64,000 nt of DNA, taken from NCBI GenBank assembly GCA_003971905.1, contig RSEE01000004.1:930001-994000 (forward strand), written 5' to 3'. Source of the stretch: Moniliella sp. 'wahieum' (Eukaryota > Basidiomycota > Moniliellomycetes > Moniliellales > Moniliellaceae). Of this stretch, positions 11,601 to 22,751 are shown in pieces (the first letter of the stretch is position 1; every line of letters begins with the position of its first letter). The notes below the pieces were generated by a model. It saw only the letters and a program-made list of their open reading frames with translations, did no database searches and was not told the origin of the DNA. Position numbers and translations under genes: made by a program.

Positions 11601-12835
11601 CTATTTGTCAGATAGGGCAAGGTCCACAGACAGGGTCTCCCCTTCGGAGACGTCGTCTTCGGTGGCAATGTGCGCTCGCGCGGAGCTGTTGCGGTGCCAT
11701 TTGTTGTTCGAAGGAACCCCGGTGTGGCCGGACGGCTTTCTCGCAAGAGCACCCCCGCTACGGGGAGATGCACCGGCAGGAGGACCCCCGCTATGCTGCT
11801 GGGATCCCGCGCTGTCGTGTTTGCCAGCGCCCGAGTTGGCGGTCCGGGGGTGACGGCCCCGGTACGGAATTCTGTACTCTGGGTCCGCTGGGATTCTCTC
11901 CACGTCTTGCATTGTCTCCGCCAGAGTCATGTGCTCTAGGCGGCGACGGTCACCAGGGTCGCGGAGGGCCCCGACGAGGATACGGCGGAATTGCTCGTCC
12001 GACATCGGTGTGGTTGCGCTGATCCGGTTGCGGAGCGTCCCCATTTCAGATAGGAACGCGCTCCCGCTGCGCCGGTTTTGGTAGCAGTGGTGAAAGCGAC
12101 TGGACAATTCATGATACGTCTTGCAGTCGACCGTACCGTATTTGTTTCGCAGGGCACGGAGCAAGTCAGCTGACGTGTCAACGTTGTCCTGTGCAATAAT
12201 GGCAGATTGAACGTCGTTCGGGAGGTGGGACCACAGAAGGTTCTGGAGGCGTAGATCGAGGGACGAGTCGTAGTGTGGTGACGATGGACCGGAGCGAACG
12301 ATGTCCTTCGCGGCGGGGTGGATGCGGTCCAGGATGTTGAGGATGGAGGGCTCCCAGAGCACATATTCGGTGGGGTCGCGGAAGGCGTCCTTGCGCGTCG
12401 CGTTGGTACGCTCGATCTCTTTTGACGCGCGTTTCTCAGCGTGGCGAAGCTCGGCCATGTCCTCACTCGCGGATGCAAGGGCCTCACGGGTGTTTTGCGG
12501 CTTCGTGAATTCAACGGCCAATACATATTTCTCCAACGCGAGGGTGAGCGTGTGAGTGTAGATCCAATTTTCCTTTCCGCCCGGTGTTTTCTTGCTTCGG
12601 TCCATACGCCGCCGTGTGTGCATCCGTAGCGAACGAGCGGCATGTGGAGCGGAGATTGTCAGCGCTGGTGGGCTTGAACGCGCGGGTGCTTGCGAGGAGG
12701 TTGTCTCTGACGTCGGTGAGGGCCTGTTGCCAGGTCGGGTCGGAGACAGGGGTGGTGGTCGGTTCGTCGATGTCTGCGCTCTTCGATGACAGAGACTTCG
12801 GGAGGAGGGGTGTTTTCTTCCAGTTCGGGGGGCAT
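11601..12835 (-). CDS. Copia gag (capsid) protein
   Basis: Structural protein of the virus-like particle. The likely start is ATG at 12833-12835 (MPPELEENTPPPEVS), about 146 nt inside the element. Frame changes near 12780 and 12600 join it to the long frame that ends LSVDLALSDK at the UAG 11601-11603. The central part (YVLWEPSILNILDRI ... SSRFHHCYQNRR ... SEMGTLRNRI) resembles the UBN2/retrotrans-gag fold of copia elements. No CCHC zinc knuckle is visible; the C-terminal part is Ser/Gly/Pro-rich. An open frame extends back into the LTR through a GTG, but I do not take that as the start. Confidence 0.75.
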
Positions 12836-12981
12836 GGTGGCTGATTTTCCTGTTTTTTTTTGAATGGTGGTGTGTGGTGCGATGGTGGCGTTGGGGGTGG
12901 TGGTGGTGGTGGACGGTGGGCGCCGATGGTGGTGATGAGTATTGATCCTTTGCGCCAGTGGGGTGCTTCAGATTGTAGCTC

Positions 12982-13190
12982 TGTCACAGGCCTAGCTAGC
13001 GATGCTGGCGATGGTCGATGGAGATGGCATTCAAGAGCTAAGGAGAGCTAGAGCTATGGGCCTTGATAGGCTCCTGGCCTGGAGGCCAGTGGAAACCCGT
13101 GGAAGGGTCGGAACTCACTGCCCCGGTGCACTGTGTGGATCGGGCCACGTGTCACTGAAGGCCGATGGGCTCTAGACCTGGTGGTCAACA
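12982..13190 (-). repeat. 5' LTR of the copia element
   Basis: 209 bp direct repeat of 7921-8131. Transcription of the element should start in this copy on the minus strand. The bases just inside (minus strand gagctacaatctgaagc) are where a primer-binding site should lie; they do not match the 3' end or the internal half-tRNA site of initiator tRNA that I know from Ty1/copia, so the primer is unresolved. Confidence 0.95.
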
Positions 13191-13195
13191 CATGG
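13191..13195. repeat. Target-site duplication CATGG, right copy
   Basis: Follows the ...GTCAACA end of the right LTR; identical to 7916-7920. Confidence 0.9.
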
Positions 13196-13899
13196 AAACT
13201 GATATCGCGTATCACATGTGGACGGGAGCCCCGTAGCATGTGATTTTTTGGTGCCAGCGGCTTGGCACACGACATCACTGAGTACTGATGGGCCTGAGGA
13301 GCGCAGACGTGGTCACCGGTCAGCTCGGTCACCGGCTGGATAAGGTCAGGCGTACAGGCGCGCCCATCCTCCGCACCATCAGAGGCAAGCTCCCAGCAAT
13401 GTCCCGACGGCTTCCCACAGTCTGTACGGGCCAGGTGCATCGACAGATGCAGGTGTGATAGGTACGGCGGAAGCGGGGGAGGCAGACAGCTTACAGCATG
13501 ATGCATGAGGCATGGGTGATGTGTACCATGTAATGCTCACACCTGCAACGCCGACTACTTGTGTGATATGTGACTCGAGGTAATTCAATACACCGACATC
13601 TTCTGTTGGGCTGCAGGCACAGTATAATCCTTTAGGGCGGGCCAGCCCGACACTTGTGTTCTCGAGTTGTCGCCCAAAAGCTAGCACGCGATACTAAGGC
13701 TACCAATTCCCTACTACCAAAAGCAGAAGCACCCAACGCATGTGCAGTATCAGTATTCAAGTACCCTTACTAAGTAGCTTTATTGGTATCACAATCCAAT
13801 AACGAAACGATCCATCCATCCATTAACCCCCCTTCGGGGCGTCGAGCTGCGGGGAGGGACCGGGAGCCGGGGACAAACCCAGTGACCAAGTGAGCCAGC
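13196..13899. other. Flank between the retrotransposon and the ATP-citrate lyase 3' end
   Basis: No gene seen. The part nearest 13,700-13,850 is relatively AT-rich and probably contains the 3' UTR and polyadenylation signal of the minus-strand lyase gene. Confidence 0.4.
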
Positions 13900-16800
13900 T
13901 TACTGCCAGTACAAGAAGTCTTCTTGCGGGTGGCGGTACAGGGCCGAGCGCAGCCGGCGCTGGTCCAAGTGATGTCCCACAAACCCAATCGAACGAGAGA
14001 CAATAAAGAGCCCATTGAGGAACTTGAGGTCAATGTACTCCTGCGCTTCTTCCTTGGTGAACGCGCCCGAGTCGCGAAGAATGTCGACCATCGCCACCGC
14101 GATCGACCATCGACGTTGAGGATGAGCGTGTCCTTCTTGGCCGTCGTGACCTCCTGCACGCGCAGCGCATAATCCAACAAGCGATGCGACGCAAAGTGTT
14201 TTCTGGACATAATCCACCACCAACACCACCCGCTGGTCCGGGTTGCGCACAGCGACTTGATCTTTGCCAATACCGGGAATGAGGCGTTGCTGCTTGCGCA
14301 TCGAGTCCACAAACTGACGCGGCGTCAGGTCCGCATCGTACGCCTTGGAAAATTCAATCGCCGCGTCATCCAGCGCACCACCAAAGCGCGAGCCGATGGT
14401 CAACAGGCCCGAGCAGAGGGACGAGACCAGGTCCTTGCCCGCACGGGTGGTGATGATGGTGTTCATCGCACCCGACACGGCGGGACCATGGTCCGCACAG
14501 AGCATCAGCGCAATCTCAATCAACTTGGTGCACGGTTCCGGCAAACGACGCTTGAACCACAGCAGGCTAATCACCCCGCCCACGCCCATGCCCGAGTTGA
14601 TCACTTCGGAAATCGGCATGCCGCCATACTTGAGCTCCGTCCCGCGCTCGTCCGAGATGGTAGAGATGAATGCGGCTGGCTTGCGCACCATGCCCAGCTC
14701 GCGGGCCCAGGTGTAGTCGAGCGGGATGTTGGGAGGAGGCACTTCGGGAAGGGGCACAATGGTACCCTTTGCCACCAACGCCTCGTACGTTTCCGCAGCA
14801 CCTTGGGCAGGTCCTCAAACGTGTCCGGCCACAAAGCCCGCTGCCTTCATTGCTGCGTTCTTTGCATTGGCCGTCTCAAGCTTCGAGTTGGCCATCGAGC
14901 CCGCATGGCCAAACTGCACCTCGGTCGTAAACATGTCGGCGCACGTGCCAATGGCCCAAGCAACAATGGGCTTGGTGATGATGCCCTTCTTGACCGCCTC
15001 AATCACCCGGTACTCCTCCACACCGCCCACCTCACCGAGGAGGACAAGCAACTTGCAGTTCGGGTCTTGCTCGTACCGGAGCAAGTGGTCAATGAACGTG
15101 GTGGAAGGGTAGCGGTCACCACCAATGGCGATTCCCTCGTACGTCCCGTTCGTGGTCAAGGCCAAAATGTTGTTCAACTCGTTCGACATACCGCCCGACT
15201 TGGACACATAGCCCACCGAGCCAGGACGGTAGAGCTTCGAGGACAAAATGTTGTCCATCATACCGCCACTGTTGCCAATCCGGAAGCAGCCAGGCTTGAT
15301 GCCACCCACGGTAGCGGGGCCAATGACCAACACCTCGGCCTTCTTGGCGCGCCACAAAATCTCACGCGCATGGCGTCGGGAACACCCTCGGCAATCAGCG
15401 CCAGCGCGCGCAGTTGCGGGAATTGGAACACTTCGAGCGACGAAGTGTAGACAGAGCGGGAGGAGGCAAAGTTGACCACCACATCCACGTCAGGGTGCTT
15501 GCTGCACGCTTCGGCAAGCGACGTGTAGACAGGAATGACCGTCTCCTTCGTGCCCCAGTAGAGCTTCTGCAAATGGTGGCCGCCAAAGGGGTAGATCATA
15601 GCGGCAACCGAAGGCGTCTTACGGCCGCAGCTAAAGTCAAAGTCCAGCATGCCCTGGATCGCACGCGCCTGCATGCCGTACACGAACGAACGCGTGTTCT
15701 CGTCAAAGGGGCGGTAGGCCGGGCGAGAAGACGCGCCCTTGCTCGTCGTCACACCCTCGGCACTAGCCGTGGCAGTGCCGTTGGCAATGGCGGCGCTAAC
15801 GTTACCTTGGGCCGGAGCCGAGACGGGGGCCGATTTGGCCGCGGGGGTGGTGGAAGCCGGCGCGACAGCTGTGGCCGAGGTGGCTTGAATGCCCAGCTGC
15901 ACCTCCTCCATCGTCTTGAGCCCAAAGCGAGGGCACAATGTCGGTAATGTGCGTCTCGGGACCAAAGACAGCAATGGGCACGCCCAAGTTGTCACCCAAG
16001 AGGCGCATGTTGCGCAACCCTTCTTGGTAGTTAGGTCCACCGCGACGGACAAAGATCTGGACCTTGTGGTCAATCAGCTTGCCTTGGTACTCCTTCAACG
16101 CACGAATGATGCCCTTGAAGGTGGCAGCAACATTGGTAAAGTTGGCAATGCCACCACCAATGATGAGGATCTTGCCGTCGGGGTGGGGAGCGCCGCGGGT
16201 CATGAGGTCGAGCAGCGTGCTGGCATATTCGTACGTCTGCGTCTCCGTCGGGGCACCCGAGTACTCGCCATAGTTGGCCAACTCGTGGGCAAAGCCATGC
16301 GCCGCAATCGCATCCGCGTACACCACCGACGCACCACCGCCAGCGACCATGGTCCAAATCCGCCCCGTGGCGTTGAGGACCGTCAGCTTGAGCGAAGCAC
16401 CCGTGCCCGAGTCGAGCTTGGCAATGTACGCCTCCTCCTTGGTCAAGTCGCGACCAAACGGCGCGGGCCAGAACATGGGCGGGCCGCGCTCTTCGCCCTT
16501 GACAGTAGTGGCCGTCGTCGTACCGCGCACCAGGGCGGGTCACGGGCAATCGCCCAGCGGGGACCACAGATGTACTCGGCCGTCTGGTCCAGCTTGGCCG
16601 CCATGTCGAGATAGGCATGGTGCCCTCGGCGGTGCAGACGAGCGGGTTGATCTCAAGGTAGGCAAAGTGCAGCTCGACGTAGACCGAGTAGAGACGAATC
16701 AAGAAATCCGTCAGGATCGCCTTCTTGCTTTCGGGCACGTGGGGCAGAAGAGTCGAAGTCCACTCTTCCCGCAACGGCACAGGCAGCGTAGGGTCAGCCG

Positions 16801-17442
16801 GGATGAGTAGCTTGAGGCCTTGGCATCCACATCGCCCACATCCACACCGCCTTCGTGCGTGAACAACACATAGTCGCCCTCGCGCGTCGAGTTGATGCAG
16901 ACATAGTACTCCTCCTCGGGCTTGTGGGGGAACAAGGGCTCAACAATAAAGTTGTTCAGAGTACCCACAACCGTCTCGACCTGACGAAATTCAGTCAGCA
17001 CCAATTGCAACCGAGACTCCGCCCCGAGTGCAAACCAATGACAACAACGTACCTTCTGCGGCTTGCCTGCACGCTCGGCAATCCACTCCTTGGCCACGGG
17101 CCAATCACGTTGAGCTTCAGCAAACCCCCTTACCACGGCGCTTGATCAGTTGGTCCGGCTTGGCGACCAGCTTCGTGTTGAACACCCACGACGGCAGCTC
17201 CGAATCGGGGGTGAGGGAGTCGGTGGCGGATCCCAGGCGACCTGGGCGACTTGCGGAGCGGGGGCGACAAAGTCAGCCGAAACCTCCACCTGTCATTGAA
17301 GATGGGGACCTTGGGCAGCCAATAGTTGACCACCAGCTTGGCGTCGTACTCGCGGATCGCTGAAGGGCGGGAGGGGCAAGCGTTGTTAGCGGAAATGAAC
17401 ACTCTAGGAAGAGCGAGGGGGGTACGCACCTTTGGACGACAT
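13900..17442 (-). CDS. ATP-citrate lyase, single-chain form
   Basis: Cytosolic enzyme: citrate + CoA + ATP gives acetyl-CoA + oxaloacetate + ADP + Pi, supplying acetyl-CoA for lipid and sterol synthesis and acetylation. About 1,130 residues. The ATG at 17440-17442 opens a 13-nt first exon (MSSK), then an intron at 17360-17429, then [19 protein letters not shown]. The ATP-grasp half follows with [20 protein letters not shown] and [16 protein letters not shown]; a second intron is at 16981-17052. Next come the citrate-binding domain ([17 protein letters not shown]), an Ala/Ser/Pro linker near 15,850, the CoA-ligase domain with the catalytic His in [12 protein letters not shown] near 14,905, and the citrate-synthase-like C-terminus ([25 protein letters not shown]) ending EDFLYWQ. 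The two halves are separate genes in most ascomycetes and fused here. At least six indels shift the frame. Confidence 0.93.
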
Positions 17443-18830
17443 GGGGAGGAAAGGGAGGGGATCCCAGTAACACAGAGGTGGGGATGGGGGGATGAAGGTG
17501 GGAAAGAAGGAAAAGGCGCAGGGGACGAAGAAGGACGGCAAACGGGCGGTGCAAGCAAGGCGCGAAGCGAAGCCTGAGGTCCCGAGGCCTGAGCGCTTGA
17601 GCGCCTAAGCTGCGCTCTGGCGTGAGCGCGTGAGGCGTGAGGCCGAGGCTTACCCCTGGGGCCCAGTGCGTGTCAACGAGGCTGGCTGGGGGGCCACCTG
17701 GCCCACCGCACACAGCGCGCCGAGCACACCCAAACCAGGGGGACGGTTGGGAGACTGGAGAGGCACGGCGGCAGTTGTGCGCACGGACGACGGAGATGGA
17801 CACGAATCACATGCCGAGAAGCACCAACACACTACGTAGCGCCGCATGCGCGTCTCGGCACGGGGGCACTCTCGGCTGCTGGTTTCCTGTTTGTCCCGAG
17901 GGGGTCTCAGAGGCGGAGTCGCCAGTTCGCCTCACTTCCTCACTCGCCCCATGCTCAGAGGGGGGAAGACGGGGCAGGACAGTCGCAGGACCGGGCAAGC
18001 CGGGCGCGTGGAGGCGCACAACGCACCGCCCAGCTTGTAGGGAAACCGTGGGTGGAGCTGGCGTGAGATCATCGATCGGCCATCCATCATTAATCGATCA
18101 TCGATTCTCGGCGTTGGATCTTGCATGTTAAAAAGGGGTCTTGCCGACTGCCCTCTCCTGCCCCAACTTACCCGCCGCACTGGGGCTGCCACAGGCGGCC
18201 GCTGATCGGTGCATCTGGCGAGTCTCCTGCACCAGGTCAACGTCGCAGGCGCCCAAGTGCCCAGGCGGAGCACGGGTGCCCAATGCATGATGCGTGAGAG
18301 AGAGATGAGATCGAGGATCAATTCGATCAGTATTCCATCTGATGCATCCCAGAAGCGTCTTGACGGGTGGCAGGGGGCCAGTGTGGGTGGCTCGGATGAG
18401 CTGCGGAGGCGCGGAGGCGCTTTGTTTTTCTGTTGCGCGCTGCGGAACTGCACCCACAATTCATATTCACCCACGCACTCATATTCACAGTCTCTTTTTT
18501 CCCCTTTTGATTCGCTGGAGCAAGTGCCCTCTCTCAGATCTCACTCTCGTCAAACTTCGAAGTCGATGAGATCGAGAAGTTCAACGTTCAGCAGCTCAGC
18601 GCCAGCACGTTCAACTCGCTTCGATGGGAAGGCGGCGCCCGGCTTACCTTTCCTCTCCAGAACTCTCGTACCACTAACTCATCGATCATCGACGTCTTCC
18701 CCACCGGCCACCGGCCACCTCTATACCTTCCCCAGCTCCCGCTCGTCGCCGCGGTCTGGATGATCGATGATCGATGATCGATGGGGCACATATGGGGCCA
18801 TGTTGCCACGCAGCGGCGATAAGAAGTAGC
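17443..18830. other. Upstream region of ATP-citrate lyase
   Basis: About 1.4 kb without a recognisable gene. It contains CGATGATCGATGAT-type palindromic repeats at about 18066-18112 and 18759-18785. The open frames (for example 18209-18763) have no motif I recognise. Confidence 0.4.
18759..18785. repeat. TGATCGA tandem palindromic repeat
   Basis: Three and a half copies of GATGATC overlapping as tgatcgatgatcgatgat. A close copy occurs at 53956-53983 and a looser one at 18066-18112. Confidence 0.8.
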
Positions 18831-19277
18831 ACGCTATTAGCGCCCAAAATAAACTTTGGGCAAGCCGGTGAATTCGTGGCGTTTGAACAGCATGTTCCGG
18901 GGTGGGGGGGCTGAGACGCTGAGCGCGCTGAAGCTGAACTGAACGTCACTACTTTTGATTACTTGCATTAAATGCGCACAAGCCCCCTGGTTGCATATGT
19001 TTAACGCCTTCTGCCCGCATGCTGAAAGCAGCGGCGATATTCATGTTGCACACGCGCATCATAACGTAGCAGCTGCTATCTCGTGTGGCGCCAAGAGCCC
19101 AAGTTCGCCTAAGTCCGGTGTCCATTGATTTTGCTGATGCTGTTGCCCATGTTATGCCTTCCGGCCCAGCCACGCGACCATGCGCACTGGCTAGCAAAAA
19201 TTAACGCTCTGGTTTTAGCGGTGTGAAACGCTAACGTTAACTTAATAACCCCTGGGTTTGACTTGACAAAATATGAG

Positions 19278-19303
19278 GCTTCAAGCTTCAAGCTTCAAGC
19301 TCC
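19278..19303. repeat. TCAAGCT tandem heptamer
   Basis: Three head-to-tail copies of TCAAGCT. Related arrays recur at 47108-47132, 59045-59058, 59197-59209 and 59655-59674, all between genes. Confidence 0.85.
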
Positions 19304-20360
19304 ACGGCTGCGGAGGCTGTAGGGACCACAAGACCCTCGCTGATAATGAGCAACCCCCCAAAAACGCCATGGATAATTGATAACGCTTAACGCATTTTAT
19401 CAATCGATTCATTATCAGCAATCATATCAGCGCAGCGACCAACACCACATGTGCAGAGAACCAGACAGATATGCGCTTTTCTTGCAGGAAGAGAAAGGAA
19501 ATAGAACTAAGGAGCTTTAATAGTTAGACGCACACGGTCCGCCATATGCTGTGTTGCATAGTAGAATGAAGAGCAACTGTGGCAGGTAGGGGGGGGGGGT
19601 ACTTGGGACGGGGGGTCCCTTTGTGTGCACTCATCCATATGATCGATCCATTCTCCAACCAATAGTGTGTAGAACGTTGCCCGCGATGACACGTGACGCG
19701 TGACGCGCGTGACGGCTCCACACTCTCGATTATACACAGTTGGACAAATGAGAAAAAAAGCGTCAACTCCCAGCATAACCCCACCCCTGTTTTCGTTCCA
19801 TCTCACTTCATTCTCTTGAATTTCCTGTCTCCTTTCTGGTATATCGCGTACCACTTCAATGGAAGGATGTGTGGGCAAAACACATGTATATGTGCCTTCC
19901 CGCGTGCCTTGAAGGTCATGCGCACATGGCGCTCATGGTTCAATCGTTGTGCACTCCATACAGTCTTGTTACGCATATCCACAATTTCCATGAACCTAAC
20001 GTTGGCGAAAAGTTAGTGAATTCCTTGAAAAAGGTTCACTGAGGAGCTTTTCGCGCCTTGGGATAACTGTGTTATCCAAATCGAGAATGAGAGGTATTAT
20101 ATACGCGAAAGAGAGAAGAGACCATATTTCAGTGTGACAGAGACAACAGAATATGTAACAAGAGGATGAGATCGTTCGGGGGGGAAAGAGGCAAGAAGCT
20201 TTGTATACGTGTAGTACCAGCTTGAAGGGCAGTGCATCATCATCTCGAATACCGCGCCTCCCGAACAATATTGGTTGCTTGATACGCCGTCCCTCCCACA
20301 CTGACGTATTCCTTTTTTGCGCTCATATATATGTACGGCCCAGAACGAATCTCTGACATC

Positions 20361-20382
20361 CTGCTCTCTCTCTCTCTCTCTC
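20361..20382. repeat. (CT)n dinucleotide tract
   Basis: Roughly ten CT units in the AT-rich island. Confidence 0.85.
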
Positions 20383-20841
20383 CTTTTGCGAACACGTTTA
20401 AGGCGAATCACGGAAGAGATAAAATATGATTGATGGTCGAAGACGTTTTTCTCTCACTTTAATTTTTCCAACCACTCCGCAAACGGTCATAGAAACCGTC
20501 TATCGCCGCCTCTGTTATTGGAAATGAGATCAATCTGAGAAAAATGATACAAACACGGACGTAATATGAGGAGGTATATTCACTCCTAAACAACCGACGT
20601 TTTTGGGATGCAGAAACAGTGGTTCCCCGAGAGTCAGGCCACTATAGATGCGACTTTATTGATTGTCCGGCGTAAGCGAGAGAATGTGCATATGTCTTCA
20701 AAAGAGAAGTCAAAATGAGGACCCGTGCAGTCATAACGTGAGAACCTGAGACAACGACAGTATTAGTCTCGTCTTCGGCTCTATGGACATACAGCTGGGG
20801 AAATGAATAAGGGAGAGGGAGAAAGCCTGTCGGGATCAGAC

Positions 20842-20871
20842 CAACTTGGTCACCCTTTGATCACCAAGTTG
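20842..20871. repeat. Inverted repeat (hairpin)
   Basis: CAACTTGGT and ACCAAGTTG, perfect 9-bp arms around a 12-nt spacer. There is no neighbouring gene to assign it to as a terminator. Confidence 0.6.
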
Positions 20872-22751
20872 ACTGGTCCCTGATTTGTTCTAGACCCTGT
20901 CCCGCCCCCCTGACTATGCTCCCTTTCTTCCTCTCCGCATGACTCAGCTTGCATGTTCTCTTCTTCTCCGAGGCATATATACCTCGCCCTGTCTTTCCAC
21001 TGGATGAAGATCATGGTCCTCATCCTTTCCCCCATCTCCATATCCTGTTAAAGCCCTTTCCCGACGAACTAGGAGCAACCCAGCGAAGAGGTCTGGCCTA
21101 GGGAAAGGGTGGAATAAGATTCATGTATATAGTAGTGTCACATATTGTTACCACAATTGACCAAAAGCTTGTTCCAATTTATTCCGATTCTGCATCTCGT
21201 GCATCTCACTCTTGCATTTCCCTCTTGCTTCTGTGCATGCCTCTTCTTTACACCCACGAACGAACTTGCCATTTCCCCCGTCTCTGACAGGACCATGGTC
21301 TCCCTCGCTTAGGTCCGAGAGTGTTACACACAGGCAAAAATATATTTGTGGAAAATCAGGACACCCTCGGATAGTTTCCATGTTTGGCCGATCGGCAAGG
21401 AAACATAAAAAGAGGAAAAGAAAGCGAGTGAAGAACAGAAGGAAGAGGAAATCGTGTTCCAGACATATCAAACTGTGGTGCCACACTGGGGTAGTGGCAC
21501 CAGAGTAGCTCAAGCCCCGTTCCCTTGAGTGAATTTCCGGCACAAAATATTCCTTCTCCTGGAGAGGGCAGGAATATTCTCTAGCCTTTGTAGCTCACAT
21601 GTACAATGCAATACACTTGGCCGTCGGTTCCATATTCTCTGGTCTTCTACCAAGAAGAATGAAGAAGAAAAGCAGAAGAGCGATGATAGCGGACAAGACA
21701 AGCTTATTGATAAGAGGTAAGAGCGGAATATTAATTGAATGGCTTTTATAGACAGCCGCGTCACATCATTATAGGTAGTCTCATTTCCTCTCACGCCTGG
21801 TGTCGTGAGCCACAGGTGGCTTACGGTGCGTTTGGCCGATCCTTCCCGTCAGTCTCCTCATGAGGCCTAGAGGCTTTTCACAGCTTTCCCTTCTGTCTTT
21901 TCTTTATTTCTCGCAGCCCGGTGTGGCGACGTGGTAGCTCGATGGCCCTCTTTATATTGACGACTTTAGTTGCCTTAACCCATCATCAACATGAGCACAA
22001 CAAGTACGATGACGTACCACGTGGGCCATCAGGATTCCACGTTTCGTCACCTACTTACCCGGGGGCTTGGTAAAGACACTACCGCGAGAGGACCAGCATT
22101 TCTTTAGCATCCGTAGCCTCTTCTCTCATTATCTGCATTATCCTTCCGTTTCATTTCGCATGGACGTCACTCACATCTGTACCGCATACATCGAGATCGT
22201 CCTCTTATCCATTGCATGCAATAGGCAACACAAAGCTTGCTTTAGATAGTTGAGATCGGTAAATCGCAAACGAGGACGTCACAGCTCGTATAGGCGGGGC
22301 ACAGTACCATTAGTAATAGAAATGGGTAATCATGATGCCTAGTAAGCGATAACCGGGATGATTGACGAGGAATATGCAGCACTGTTTCGTACATGTTATC
22401 AGTTAGCATGCAACCACCACGGAACGCCTACGCAGAGTACGCCCAGGCGCTCAAGGGACAGCCTCTACACCACGGTTCTCCTGCTGTAGGCCTCCTTCGT
22501 GTGACATCTTTGAAGAGACGGGAGAATCATTAATCATGGCGCGTGGCGTGATCGCGTGATCACCCTTCAAGTTAAAAAGATAGGAACCGGTACAATAGGA
22601 ACCTGCACCAGAAAATGCGACTGCGACAGCGAGCGATACTGCGAACCCTCTATCACGTGATTCTTCTTCTCCGCTTTCGGCCGGCCTTGACAGATTAATG
22701 ATACACGGATTTTTAATGCTCGGGGCTGACCGCTTTTTCTTCACTACGACC

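Larger units (their letters stand above)
7921..13190 (-). mobile_element. Complete Ty1/copia LTR retrotransposon
   Basis: A 5,270-bp element on the minus strand, bounded by two direct LTRs (211 and 209 bp, TG...CA ends) and a CATGG duplication. The order in its own sense is 5' LTR (12982-13190), gag, protease with DSGA, integrase with H-H-C-C and D-D-E residues, reverse transcriptase, RNase H, polypurine tract, 3' LTR (7921-8131). Integrase before reverse transcriptase assigns it to copia/Pseudoviridae rather than gypsy. The LTRs differ only by a 2-bp indel, so the insertion is young. The gag stop is an in-frame UAG followed directly by protease, and two later frame changes interrupt pol. Those may be sequencing errors, as in the host genes, or true decay. 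No chromodomain or envelope gene is visible. Confidence 0.95.
18831..22700. other. AT-rich gene-free island
   Basis: About 3.9 kb whose 60-base rows that I counted have 38-48% GC, against more than 60% in the flanks. No open frame exceeds about 130 codons and none shows a known motif. It contains a TCAAGCT triplet repeat at 19278-19303, a (CT)n tract at 20361-20382, and a 9-bp inverted repeat at 20842-20850/20863-20871. It could be a long regulatory region, a decayed mobile element or a regional centromere; the sequence alone does not decide. Confidence 0.6.

Noticed and set aside
12836-12987. gag start inside the 5' LTR
   Set aside because: The open frame begins with GTG in the LTR; an ATG at 12835 gives a sensible gag start.
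19507-20016. Overlapping open frames of 107 and 123 codons in the AT-rich island
   Set aside because: No recognisable domain, they overlap each other on opposite strands, and there is no splice or promoter support.
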